64,000 nt of DNA from Filobasidium wieringae (lineage: Eukaryota > Basidiomycota > Tremellomycetes > Filobasidiales > Filobasidiaceae). Within the stretch, counting starts at the first letter, position 1. Every line of letters starts with the position of its first letter. Position numbers and translations under genes: made by a program. Below the pieces are notes generated by a model that was given only the letters and a program-made list of their open reading frames with translations, did not search any database and was not told where the DNA came from. The DNA lies in the NCBI GenBank assembly GCA_001600055.1, contig BCIV01000015.1:186001-250000 (forward strand), written 5' to 3'. Below are positions 46,249 through 63,500 of this stretch, piece after piece.

Positions 46249-46548
46249 TCCCCTATACCCTCTACCTTCATGACGAGAAACGCCTCTCACGACTTCCCTC
46301 ACGCGCCGACCGATAATGGACCACACCACAAGACACGTTTAATTCAGGTTCACCTCCATCTCTTGCCCTCCGTTTCTCGCAAACGCTTGTATTGTATTGC
46401 AGCCCTGACGAACGAAATGTATTCCGTACGAAACTTTCTTGACGAATGCGAATGCATAATGACGATATAGATGCCCCAATTGCTTGCTTGCCTTACAATA
46501 TTTCTCTTCTGCGGTTTTTTGTTTTCCTTCTTGTTCTTTCCCTTTCCC
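46249..46548. other. Convergent 3' intergenic region
   Basis: This 300-bp gap separates the convergent stops of the disordered protein (plus) and the PLP-homeostasis gene (minus). It should hold both 3' UTRs, and no gene was seen. Confidence 0.5.
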
Positions 46549-47725
<1,177 letters not shown>

Positions 47726-47873
47726 AAGAATTCAGGACAGGCAGAAACTGAAGCGACGGGGTTTACAAAGAAAGAGCATCGCAAAAGTTCGGACATCTTC
47801 CTGGATCGAAATGTTGCTCATGATCAAGATGACGTAAGCGCCCTCCAACATATCTGTACAACTTCCCCCGTCC

Positions 47874-49756
47874 TCATCGTCGTCGATCTCGATCATCCCT
47901 ATACCGTCGAGGTGACCGACTCCTACTTCTGCGTCTCTCACCATCTCGTCTCTCGTCTCTTCTGTCATCCCTTCTATCGTCCCTCCGTCCATACCCTTCA
48001 TCTCGCCCGGACCCACCGCTCTTCTTATCGTCATACCCACCTCCACTACCCCTATCTCGATCTCCTCCTCTCGGTCCAGCTGGCGGTCGATCATCATACC
48101 TAGACCCAGAAGGAGCCCCCCTATCCCCAAACCCAACGGTAGATGCATTCGCACCCGTCGGTCGACTGATATCATTATTAGGACAATCTGTCACGGCGAG
48201 AGGATCCATCGAGTTCTCAGCAAATCGAGTCGATCTCAATCGGTTGAAGAGGACAAGACGTACCTCGACGTAAATGCGGTCCACCACAATTGAAACAACC
48301 CTCCCGACTCGCACCTCCTGGTCCTTTCCGGACCGCTCGATCCCAACCCTCTTGTGTCGTATCCTGATCTTTCAAATGAGTGTACTACGGGGTTCAAGCG
48401 TTAGATCAAGGGGTGGTTTATGATCCAAGCGATTCACAACTAACCTTTGTCCGCGAAGCCTATTTTAGACATTCCCCGACCAAAAGATATCAGCCCTCTC
48501 ATCCTTGACCATCCAAAACTCTTCCAAACTGAACTCACCTTTCCGAAATTCTTCACCTGTAATACCTTGGGTAACAGACTCATATCGACCGAACTCTCCA
48601 ACCTAGCCCCATAATCCCGTTTCAAAATCTCATCATCCTGATGGAAAGCACCCTTGTGATAAAACTTCTCTCCGAACGTCCGTTCCGATCGCCCAGCTTC
48701 CTTCATCTCCCGGGTCTTCCGAGCGTATTCCTCATCCTCTCTTAGACGTTGGGATTCGGGGAGGGCGGCTCTTCTTTCTCTTTCCAATCGTTCGGTCTCC
48801 TCAGCAAGGGAACGTTCTTTGTCCCGGGACAGACGGGTTAGTTCTCTTAATCGCCAGAGATCGAATTCCGCTGTAGGATCCAAGTCATCCGTATCGTCTA
48901 TATCCGGAGCATGTTCCACCGCTTCCTCTATCGTGATGTAAATCGACTGATCAGCTGGAGTGAGATTTCGAAAGTAAGGGAATTGGACGAACTAGCTGCC
49001 ATTTCCCGTTTCAAAGTCTCTCCTAATAAATCCCTACTCTCCTTTTTACGTTCAAGGAATTCCTCCTCTTTTCGCTTGATATCCTCTTCTTCCTTCTTCA
49101 ATTGTTCTTCCCTAGCCGTTACCGTCTCCCTCGCCCGTCTGATGAGTTCCAAGCAATACGAGATATATGCGCTAAGCTCGGCTTTCACGGCCCAACGGAA
49201 AGAGAGAAAAGGAAGCTCACTTGGGTACGAAAGTCGGCCTGATCATAGGTTTCACAGGCTCCGGCTCGGATTCTTCTTCCGAATCCGTTTCATATTCCGA
49301 TGATTCTTCTTGAGGTACGGTCGTGCTTGTGCTGGCTGTGGGTTGACCGGGTCGACGAAAGACGGGACGGGAGGGGGTTTCTTCTTCTTCTGAAGATTCC
49401 TCTTCCGAAGATTCTGAAAGATGTAGGATCGTTTAGCTTGAAAACGGGAGATGGGAAGAACGAAAGGATGTGTATGACATACCTTCTTCCTCCTCGACCG
49501 GTTGTTCCTCCGGCCTATCTCTCAATGCGATCTGGACATTTCTAGGGACGATCTTATTCCCCGTTTGTAAGACCCTCCCCGCTCCCCCGGCGACCAGGTT
49601 AGGATCGACCTTGGTCACTTTTTGTGGGCGCGGTTCGTCATCCTCTGAGCCGGAGGAGTCTGAATCGGAAGGTGCTGGTGCTCCTTGAGGAAGCTTTCCG
49701 CGTCGATACCGCAGAGCTTGTGGTTTAGGTACCAAGGGTGTTGGATTTGGAGCCAT
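47874..49756 (-). CDS. MFAP1-like spliceosomal protein with zinc knuckle and RS tail
   Basis: MFAP1 is a component of the spliceosomal B complex. The start MAPNPTPLVPKPQALRYRRG fits fungal MFAP1, and the nearby upstream ATG was rejected. Acidic Ser/Glu blocks follow (ESSEEESSEEEETPSRPV), then a coiled-coil (ETVTAREEQLKKEEEDIKRK). The conserved core reads TAEFDLWRLRELTRLSRDKE, TFGEKFYHKGAFHQDDEI, then LPKVLQVKNFGK and YTHLKDQDTTQEGWD. Instead of ending there, the frame continues into a zinc knuckle CFNCGGPHLRRDC (CX2CX3HX4C, split by an intron after LRR) and a Gly-Arg-Asp and RS-rich tail (RRRSRSRSPRRYRDDR). The knuckle exon joins the core without a break. The gene is divergent from UTP18 (226 bp). 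Confidence 0.88.
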
Positions 49757-49982
49757 GATCTGTTGTATATGACGGTGTTTGGGACGACTGGGAGGGCAAG
49801 CGGAGGGGTACATTGTTGATGAATCTGACGGTATTGAGTGGATGTTGGCGGTGGATTGAGGTCGTTTCTTGTCACGTGACTTGGCGATATTTCAACCTTT
49901 CAGCTTCATCTTCATCGCCGTTTCATCCATCTCAACCTCGACTTACATATCCATCAACCTTCAACTTTTCAAACTGTTCATC
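49757..49982. promoter_or_regulatory. Divergent promoter region MFAP1/UTP18
   Basis: These 226 bp separate two RNA-processing genes transcribed in opposite directions. No specific element was recognised. Confidence 0.45.
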
Positions 49983-52141
49983 ATGTCAATCTCTAGTTCC
50001 CACCGAAGAAAAGGTCCTAGAACCGAAAAAACCGAACCCGTCGGTCTGAATCGAGTCTTGGACGATGCGGATAAATCAGACGAAGAGCTTGACCTGGAAG
50101 CTACTCTGTTTGGCAAGAAGCGAAAACGGTTCGTAACTGGAAAGAACGGGGATGTCAAGGGGAAGGGAAAAGGAAAGGGACGGGATGAGATGCCTGGTGT
50201 GATTTGGGACAACGTAAAGCCGAGTGCTGCGAGTGATAACGAGGAAGATGAGGGGATGAGCGATGTTCCGGACGATCAGGTGAGTTAGACCATCTCTCAG
50301 TGGTGCTTCCTTATAAGCTAAATACCAAGACGCGGATCCTTTCCATTAGCTTTTCATGATTGATGCACCAGTAGCAGCTACAGGGAACGACGAGGATGAA
50401 GCAGGTGAACTAGATTCCGAAATTGATTACGAACAAGACGAAGAAGCCTCCTCATCCGACTCCTCCGACTCCCCCGTCGTACCCCCATCCGCCCAACCTT
50501 CATGGCTCTCTACTCCTTCCTCTTCCAAACCCACAAAAGCTTCTCTCTGGCATGATCCCTCCGATAACCAAATCGACATTACCATGTCTGACGACAAACG
50601 TCTCCGAAAACTAGTTCGGGGTAAAGAAGGCCCCGAAACCCGGGTAGATGGGAAAGGGCTGGAGAACAAGTTGAGGGAACAGTTCAACAAGATGCACCCT
50701 GAGCCTGAATGGGCCAACAAGGTCGCCAGGAAAGAAGCTCGAAAACGTTCTGAAAAAGGAAACACAGATCCGCTTGCAGCTTTATTCCAAAGCACTGCTT
50801 CCTTCATCGCCCCTCGAGTGAACCGAGGTCCTCTTCCGAAAGGGTCTTTGGAGATTAGGAGACTGAGGGATGCAAACTACCAAGCGAGGACTGTATGGGA
50901 GGGTGGGAATGGGAAGAAAAAGGTGGATGAGGGTCAGGGCAAGGCTAGGTTTGCGGATACAGGAATGACGGATATCAAATTCCATCCCAAGGTGGAGGTT
51001 TTGGCTGCTGTAGGTGCTGATAGACGGTTACGGCTGTTCAACGTGAGTAGCCATTACCCCTCTTGCTAACGATAGGAGAAGAAGAGCTCACTAATATGAT
51101 CTCAATGATAGATTGACGGGAACACCAACTCATCCCTCCTCAGCCTACATATTCCTTCCCTCCCTATAAAATCAATGCAATTCCACCCAACCGGTTCTTC
51201 CCTCCTTCTAACCGGCTCTCGCCCTTTCTACTACACCTACGACCTCCGTTCCCAAAGATGTCTTCGATCCCCTAAAAACCTCCTCGCAAATGTCTCCTCT
51301 GCAGGAGAATCGGGACATACCGCTTCTCTTGAAAAGACGGCGTTCTCACCTGATGGAAGTGTCTTGGCTATCGCAGGGAGGAGAGGGAATGTGACGCTTC
51401 TTGCTTGGGGACCGGGAGGGTCTGGGCAATTGCTGACGACTCTCAAGTCGGGTAGGACTGGAGGGGTCCAGGATCTGATGTGGAGGAAGGGAGGGAAGGA
51501 GCTCTGGGTATTAGGGGAGGGGAGCGAGGTTGACGTCTGGGATCTGGGGGAGAGGAGGTGTTTAGCGAGATGGAAGGATCAGGGAGGATATGGAGGTAGA
51601 TTGTTAAAGGGTAGCAAGGATGGCGACTATTGTGCCATAGGGTGAGCAAGATCGGGTTTCAGTTCATCAACCAATTTAGCTGATCATCTGCGAACTAACT
51701 CTCAGTTCGACCTCGGGTATCGTCAACGTATATGATGCCAATGCTATCACCTCGACCGTGAACCAATCGATTGACAACTCTCAAGGGTTGTTTGCTGGAG
51801 CTACACCAAAACCGATTCGTGAACTGATGAACTTGACGACGGAGATCACCAATATCACCTTCAACCATGACTCACAAATGATGGCTCTTTCCTCGAGCAA
51901 GAAGAAGGATGCTTTCAGAATGGTAAGCTTGGGCTGGTCCACCCGCTCCAGAACCACAACTAAATGTGACGTGATACAGTTCCACCTCCCATCAGCCACA
52001 GCCTTTACGAATTGGCCAACTTCGTCAACCCCCACTGGAGTCGTTACCTGCGCAGACTTCTCCGCAGGAAGCGAGTATGTCGCAATGGGAAACACACGAG
52101 GAAAGATTCTGCTTTATGGACTGGAGCATTATAAGCCATAG
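49983..52141 (+). CDS. UTP18: U3 snoRNP / SSU processome WD40 protein Utp18
   Basis: Utp18 is a UtpB subunit of the small-subunit processome in the nucleolus. It also recruits the exosome cofactor Mtr4 through an N-terminal motif in yeast. The start MSISSSHRRKGPRTEK leads into a charged region (LDLEATLFGKKRKRF), an acidic middle and LRKLVRGKEGPETR. WD-type blades follow: MTDIKFHPKVEVLAAVGADR, SMQFHPTGSSLLLTGSRPFY, DGSVLAIAGRRGNVTLL, QDLMWRKGGKELWVLGEGSE, VTCADFSAGSEYVAMGNTRG, ending LYGLEHYKP. Introns at about 50281-50349, 51042-51110, 51643-51704 and 51920-51978 were read by phase. Confidence 0.9.
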
Positions 52142-52290
52142 CATCCTCACGACTTTCAGGACAATCAATGTTTTTAGTTTGATTCCACAAGACACCATGT
52201 TCGATTTGTACAAGTAGATGTTGATACAATCAGGTTCGTTGCAATGCTCGTCAATCTGTCGTCAGTGAGGAAGGGTCATTGACCGCAAGA

Positions 52291-55200
52291 TTAGAAGGTG
52301 TCGTCGTTAAGGGGGCAGTCATCCGTCCGATGGCTGGTGGTCTATGACAGTATTTGTTACTAACACCGCTTTCTGAGGTTCTGCATTCATGACATACCTG
52401 ACAGTTCTCGCAGAACATCTGTTCTTTAGCCAAGCTTGACTTCGTCAGCGGAAGAACATTGGTAGACTTGCTGAATAGAGGGGAATCGCCGTTTTGGAAG
52501 GAGCCAGGGGAAGTTTGGATATCATTTCCGCCCAGTCCATTGCAGGTAGGACATTGATCGAAATCGTAGGGACCACCGCACACTTCGCAAGGTCCTGCTG
52601 CTGAAGTGGAAGGACGGGCAGGACCTTTCGATGTAGTAGCTTCGGCTCGCTTGATTCGCTCCTCAAGGTCTTTAATATGGGCTTCAAGGTCTTCTTCCTT
52701 CCACATCTTGTGTTCGCAGAGGGTTTCCAATTCTTGGATCTCCCGTTGCAGCTAAACATGAGGAAGAGGGGTGAATTCGGACTCCGGGTCATCCTTTTCA
52801 GTGTACTCACTGAATCTTCTATAGAAGCCTTCGCAGCCAAAAGGTTGTCCCGCTCTCTCTCCAGCGAAGCGACTCGAGCCTTCAATGCAGATATTTCCTG
52901 TTGAAGCTGTCAGTCAGTATTTGGGCGCTCTTCGAAACAACTTGTCTTGACCCACTCTGGCAGCATCGTCATCAACTGAAGTGTGCCCGTTATCGCTACC
53001 ATTAAGACTAGCTGATTTCTTGGCTTCTTCGAGAGGAGTTATGGAGCTGTCAAGAGCATCTTGTAGAATTTGCAGTTCCTATTGAAAACTGGATATCAGC
53101 ACAGGTGCCGTTCAAACCCGCCTGTCATGGCTCACAGTCTCCAATTGCTTATTTGCGTCGGCAAGCTCAATGTTGTGGGCATCAGATGCTTGCAACTGAG
53201 ATTGTGTCGCCTCAATCTGCTCTTTGAGTTCGTCGATCTCGTCGTTCAGGGTATCTGTCATCATCTTCAAGCCCACAATCTGTTTGCTAAGGTCACTAGC
53301 ACCAGCTGACAGCTTAGACCTTGTTGGGGTATCAGTGTCACCCGGGCTTTGGAGCGATCCATGCGTAGACATGGCGGGTAGCCCTAACTTGTGCTTCTCC
53401 TGAAGGTCATCATACTTCGCTCGCAGTTCTGTGTGAGCACTCTCGAGGCGCAAGTGCTTTTGCTGAAGCTAGAGTAGCTGATCATGAGTAAGTGTAGCGG
53501 TTAGCGGAGACCAGATCGCGACCCACATCAGATAGCAGTTCGGAATCTGCATCGGCCATTTGTGCTGAGGATTTGGCTTCAACTTCCTTCAAACTAGCTG
53601 TCAGCTTGGCGACTTCAGTTTTGAGACCATCTCGCTCCTTTTGAGCCAAATCGAGCAAGCCATGTGCCATTCGCATATTCTCGAGTTCCTATGAGATGAA
53701 ATCCCCTCAGCGGCTATAATCTCTGAGAGTGACTCCGACTAGTATACGTACTGCAAGATCCAAGCGATTACTCTCAATCTCGGCCTGCGCCCCAGCAAGC
53801 GTTTTTGCTTGATCTTTGAGCGCGTGTTCGAGATCGGCGATCCTGTCTTTCCCTTTAGAGATTTGGTCACGCAAACCAGCCATGTCTTGACGCTGCTGAG
53901 ACATATCGTCCTTGTACTTTCGCTCGTTCGTCAAGTACTTTTCGTTGTTTTTCAATGCGACCTCGGCTTCCTTTTCTAATTGAACCTGCATTTCGTCGAT
54001 CTGATCCTCCAACCCAGTGATTTTCTTCTGCTGATGTTCCACTTGGGCTCTCAGGTTTTCATTCTCAATCTCGGCCGCTGTCTCAGCTTCACGGGCCACT
54101 TGAGAAGGAGTCAAAGGAGGTGCATTCTGCTTCATAAGCGCCTCTGCGATTTTGTCCTCCAATTCCCGAATTATCGTGTCCTGTTGATACTGCTTATGCT
54201 GAGCGTCTCCTAGTTTCTTCTCATAAACCATTTGCAATTGCTACCCACGGGATTTTAGCAACACGTCTTGCAATATCGAGGTCAGGATGACTTACTTGGG
54301 CAGTCTCGATCATTTCTTGTTTCATAAGCAGTTCATTGTCCAAACGTCTTTGCGCTTCTTCCGCTTGAGTCTCGGCCTGCTTGACTTCTTGGCGTTTGGT
54401 CTTCATGCTGAGTTCGTACTCTTCCTCGGACCTCTCCTTTTGCATCTGCATTTCCCGCTTCAGTTTCTCAATTGAGGTCTCGGCATTTACCAGCTTAGAC
54501 TGCGCGCCTTGGTAGTCCCCTAGAGTAGCTTCCAATTGTCGCTTGACTTCGTCTCTCTCTGCTTCGAGAGCTTCTAATCTGATTCGAGTCGATGAAGCCT
54601 CTCTAGACGTGAAGTCGCTGGCAATTGTAAGGTCTTTGATCCGCTGCTCCAGTTCCTTCTTCGTCTTGTCGGCATCCCCTTTCGAACCTGATTTTGCGTC
54701 AGCCAATTGTTGTTGCAGCTCTTCGATCTTGTCAAGTAGCTCTACATTGATCATTTGTTGTTGTTCGGCACGAGCTCTCGCCTCAACGAGATCTGTTGAT
54801 CCGGTAGACCGGTTTATCACACCATTCTTGACTGGTGAAGTCAAAGTCGGCATCGCTTCATGGGCAACGGACTGCCTTCCAGAAACCGATTGTCTTCCAG
54901 TAACAGACATTCTTCCACTTTTTAACATTGGTTTAGGCGTCGCAGCCGACCCTCCCAGGCTAGGTCGACCCCTCATACGGGCAGCTGACATTGAAACTGC
55001 TCGACTAGGAGTCGAAGGGGCGACAGAAGAGCTCAAAGATTGTCTGGGAGCCCGAGGAGTAGCTCCGTTTAGTGAATCAGTCGTGGCATCCATCGCTCGT
55101 TGCGCGGCCGCACGAGAATCTGCAAGCTGATTGGCTTTCATTCCGGCCAATCGGCTAGCCCTCGATCCCTCGGTAAGCTTTCCTTGAAGCGTGACTTTAC

Positions 55201-56334
55201 TAGTATCCAAGCCAGCTTTAAGACGGCGTGGAGTTAAAGGCGCTTCTGCTGCAGGGCGGTTGATCTGGTTCACTCTACTAGATTGCGTCAGGGGATGCGG
55301 TAACCCATCTATATCATCTTCGGAGAAGGGCGTCGCTCTGCCAGAGGCACTAGAAGCCAGCGAATATGCAGGAGTCGCTCGTCCAGAAGGGATTCCAGGT
55401 GTCGCCCGACCAGTTGTACTATTAGAACGTAAGGACGACGCTACAGACGGCGCTCGTGCCTGTACTCGAGACAGTTTTTCTACGGCAGTGTAAACACCGC
55501 AATTAGGGGCGCACTCGAAATATTGGTTTCTACGCCGAACGGAGCATATAAGTCTCTACAACTTGTATGAACAGCAGAACATACTAACCCTGCAACTGAT
55601 CCGTTGTTTTTGCCCTTGCCTGCAAACGCTGCATCAAGCTCGATTCCAGCAAAAGTTCCCACTTTGCCTTCGATCGGCCCAATATACCTAACGATACCCT
55701 CAAAATTTCCCAAGGAAGCGACACATACGTGATCGCCCACTTTAGCCTGGAACTCTTCTCGTTTCAGAGTAGGTGCGGCTCTTCTAGATGAGGCTCTGGC
55801 GTCTGTTACCGGTGTCGTTGGCCGGCTGACAGACATACTGCGTGTGGTCATGGGCGTAGTGGTAGACGGGGCGAGTGAGGTTCTTGGCTTCGGAGTAGGA
55901 GTTTTGAACGATGCGCTTGAAGTACGGCTGGGTGTTTGGCTATTTGCTAGAACAGATTGCCTAAGATACGCGGACGGTGCACGTCGGTTTATCGCAACCG
56001 GTGTCCTTGGACTTGATCTATCGCCTGATCCGACACCTAAACCTGCCGTACCGTACTTGCTAATCAGGTTCTCATTCCCTATCGCCCCTCCCCTTCCAGT
56101 TCCTGATGGGATAGCACTCGTGCTCTGTGCAAGATCTGGGGTTGATTCTCGACCCAAACTGGATGGCGGTCGGATTGAATAAGCTAAACTTGATGGTGGT
56201 CTAGTTTTCATCAACTTGTCAAATTCGGCTCCTGCTTCTCGGTCATCCATCAACTGCCTCCCTTTGGCCGTAGGAGTTCCGGCTGAACCTCCCCCACCTA
56301 AAGAAAGACGCTTCGGTGTAGGTATGGCGGACAT
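52291..56334 (-). CDS. CLIP-170-type microtubule plus-end protein (CAP-Gly)
   Basis: CLIP-170 family proteins (Bik1, S. pombe Tip1) ride growing microtubule ends and link dynein to them. A basic Ser/Thr-rich N-terminus of about 190 residues (MSAIPTPKRLSLGGGGSAGT) precedes one CAP-Gly domain: KVGDHVCVASLGNFEGIVRY, VGTFAGIELDAAFAGKGKNN and NGSV. A second Ser-rich basic region and a long coiled coil (about 54800-52650, many exons) follow. The C-terminus carries two zinc-knuckle modules. The first is CEVCGGPYDFDQC, with Tyr where His is usual. The second, FCENCQTTSHRTDDC, is completed by a last intron, and the protein ends PLNDDTF, much like the ETF end of CLIP-170. A p150Glued identity was considered, but it lacks such knuckles. 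Confidence 0.88.
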
Positions 56335-56697
56335 TGCAAAGTCGAAGTAATAGCTAATTCGACAGCGGCCTGTATGTTCTGCCGTCGAGGAGCCTTCAAG
56401 ATAACCTCAGCGTCTGTTGATATGCTCCCTCTACCAATTTGGGTAGTACGGCTGGCAATGATCTTTGATTGTAGCGAAAGCTTCTAGATAGTATTTTGTC
56501 GAAGGGGTCGTCGATCATTCCATTCCGTACACATGGTTGTTTATTTGTTGACAATCGTCAGATTTGCATCCGCGGTGCAATCCAGCGATATGATGTGGGG
56601 TAATTGTACAACTAATGGGTTTGGCTTTCTAAGCTTGTAATTTGCTACAACAGGTTAAGAGGGAACCCCTCCCTATACGATATGTTCACGACGATTT
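56335..56697. other. Intergenic region upstream of the CLIP-170 gene
   Basis: These 363 bp lie between the SSL2 stop and the CLIP-170 start, both on the minus strand. The SSL2 3' UTR and CLIP-170 promoter should be here. No gene was seen. Confidence 0.45.
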
Positions 56698-60198
<3,501 letters not shown>

Positions 60199-60571
60199 GA
60201 CTGACTGGCTGATACGGCTCAAGACGAGCGAAACGATGAGCTGAACCGCTCACACAACAGCTGCGCCTCGGCTGATTTCTATGTGCTATAACAGCTCACT
60301 GGTGGCAACAACGGAAGGCCAGCTGTGAATAAGGTAGAGCGAGTTCGTACCCCGGTCCAGATATGCATATCTGCGCCTAGATATGCGCTTCTGCGCGAGA
60401 TCATGAGTCATCGAATTCGTCGACTTTGGGCCCTTGGGAAATTGGAATCGCCTAATTCCTAAGCAAGTATGTTGTATGCGTTTCGACGATAAGGATTACA
60501 ATTGATGCTGGAGTCATATATGCTACAATCCACTGTGAAAATATCCTTTTACCATGCTAGTACTTGATTCC
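60199..60571. other. Intergenic region upstream of SSL2
   Basis: These 373 bp lie between the TOP3 stop and the SSL2 start, both on the minus strand. A repeated ATATGCAT/ATATGCG word occurs near 60361-60390. No gene was seen. Confidence 0.45.
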
Positions 60572-63500
60572 TCACCGACCCCTTCCCCGTCCACGTCCCC
60601 GGGATGAGCCCTGACCTCGGCCTCTTCCTGCTCGACTTCCGCCATCTTCATTGGGACATGCATTCGCCCAGTGTCCACCCTCGCCGCATTTGAAGCATTC
60701 TATGTTTTGGTAGTCAGGGACCATATTCTTGGATGGAGTGTACCGCTTTCGACTTACCACCTGAAGACCCACCTCCATCCTGACCAGCGCGTGCCCCTCC
60801 TCTCGCAGCGGGACGCGCTCTTTGACCGTTTCCAGCTTCCTCGGCCCACTAACTCGATCGCAATCAGTAGTAATATGGGTTGAGACTCTCATCTTACGCC
60901 TACCTCGAAATATCCACATTGTTCCCCTCTCGGTTTTGGACAAGTCCAGAAAGCCTTTCCTTGTGTATCTCCTTCCTTCTGGACTGTGCGCGAGACCGCC
61001 GATTCGCCACAACTACATTGCCGATGTTCGTTATTTGCCTGTGTCCCGCGACTTTGTTTCTGAGCGGTTTAATGTGTCAACGATCACATAAGTTCCGTGA
61101 GATACCGATTGTACGCAGGGACTCACTTGCGCTTGGACTGGTGCGCGTCGTGCGGTGCCTGCAGCATCGTCATCATCTCCCCATTGCTATTCGGAAAGGG
61201 TTAGCTGAGCGTGGAAGATATAGTCTATGTCTGTATACTGACGAAGAATCCGCATCCCGAGTCTTTGCCTTTACTGCAACTCCAGAATGGACGGCCTTGA
61301 TTCGGACCCTCTCGACGGACTGTCAGCTGAGATGCTGGCAGTTGGCATTCACACTTCGGCGCTTCGACTCCACCTCCATCATTATTGTTGTTCATAGAGG
61401 TCCTAGCCCGTTTGGGTGGTGGGGGTATATCTATAAACGTCGATTTCAGGCTCGGTCAGGTCTAGATTTCGAACATCGAGGACTTTGTGTTACCTTCTTC
61501 TGCGTCATCTGCCTGTCTTCTGGCCCGACCACGTCCACGAGCAGCTCCAGTACCCCTTCCACGTGTAGCTGGAGCGTTTCTTGGCTTGGAGGCTGCACCT
61601 CGTCCTCGTCCTCGCCCTTGCCCTCTACCTCTTGCTCCTGCATCGTTTCCGAAACCTTGATCCGCATCGTCTGCCCCGTCATCTTCATCGTCATCACCGT
61701 TACCGCGACCACCACCTTGATTTACAGCGCCACCCCGAGCGGGCCTCCTCCCTGCGGGTTGTATCTGTCGAGCGTGTTGTTCGTTCATGTAGCGCGCAAC
61801 ACTCTATGATCAAGTATAAGCCGGTTTGTCGTGTTTCTCGACATCTAGAACTTCACTCTCACCTCCACAACGACATCAAATTGGCGACGGGCCTTGATGT
61901 AAACTTGTTGATACTGTACCACGCTATCCTGTAACATGTCGTTCTTGGTGATCAGGCCGTCGCAAATCATTTGCATGCGATGCTCAGTCTATTAAAATTT
62001 CGGTTACTCAGCAACAGTACATATCGGTTCCTTGAGCGGACGTACTTCTCTTCTTAGATGAGGCTTACTAAGAGACCTGTCGAATCCGATTCTGTTGTAT
62101 CCATCGATCAAGCCGATACCTAAATCGGATGGAACCAAATATTTGACTGCGCCATTCTGTCTCGCTTCAACGTAGTCCCGTTCGATGATTTTGGAGATAT
62201 GTTCAGCAATAGTAGCGTCCGTTCCTGAACAATCCGATCAATAAGACAGCAGACCTCTGGGATGCATGGAGAACACTTACCAATACCATTCTTGTCCATC
62301 AACCCCACCAAATCCGCTTCTGTCAGATAAGCAGGGCTAGCCGTTTGACCATCTTTCATTTCACACACCGACGGCATGAACCGTTCTCCTTGCTGAAAGT
62401 TGGGCACATGCGAATCTGACCATTTATCATAGGGGTAGACTTCCAGGTAGTTCCGTGCCAGAATTACTAGACCTGATGTGGTAAATCCTTCCCCAGCGAC
62501 TTCGATATCGACGTTAGTCGACAGACCTTCTGCATTGGTAGAGCAACAGGCAAGGAACCGTCGAGTTACGAATTCGTAAACCCGCTTCTCGTCTCCAGCA
62601 AGGTTTCCAGCGTGAGCTGTGGGGTGGACGGGTGGATGGGCTTTGTCGTTCTTCTGTCCATTTCTGGGTTTTTGGAAGTCTCCTTCTACTAATCTAAGAA
62701 CAATCACAATCGTCAGTAATGTTCAAGAGCAATGATCTCCATGACTGACCGTCGTGAGAAGTCGCCCCAATTCGGATCGACGGTTTGTTTTTGTATAAGA
62801 CTCATGAAGTCAAAGTCTTTATCGAATTGGTCGGTTTCCGTTCGAGGATAGCTGAGGAAACCCTGTTGATATAATTTCTCCGCCAGCTGTTCAGGAAGAC
62901 TGTGGTTAGCTTAGCCGTATCTGTATGTGCTGTACCGCTCTGATGGACTCACATCCAAAACGCGTTTCGGTGCAAGACGTAGTAGCCTTGAACCGGATTT
63001 CTGCAGATCGACCGTAGTCAAAGGTAACGGTTTCCTGAAACGAACGAAGATCCTATTAGCCAGCATAGATCGTACGACTTAACCACTCGACCGACCATTT
63101 CTGCGTAGGTTTCGTCTTCACCTGAGTAACAGTCGCCTCCGGATTCTCCACACAAAGCTCATATAGGACAAAGGTCATCTCGAAATCAAAGATATGACCT
63201 CGGTTCCATTTGAATTGAACGTTATGACCGTCCCTCTCTAGCGCGACGTGGATGTACCAGAATTGTTCCGGTACAAAGTTTTGAACCCTGAAGTATTGGT
63301 CGCAGACAAACCCTAAGGTTGGATACTGACAAGGACCTGAATTATTGGGACTAGATAAGTGGTAGAATTTACAGCTTCGCCTGATTCTACTGCTTACCAT
63401 AACTGATGATCTTGTCCGCCAAAGCCGGCAGCCGAGCTTGCAATGTCATCGTCTGTAACCTCGTAAAAGCAGCTCCCAATCGTAGATCAAGCGAGATCCT

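Noticed and set aside
52291..56334. Dynactin p150Glued as the identity of the CAP-Gly protein
   Set aside because: The two C-terminal zinc knuckles and the DDTF end are CLIP-170 features not found in p150Glued.
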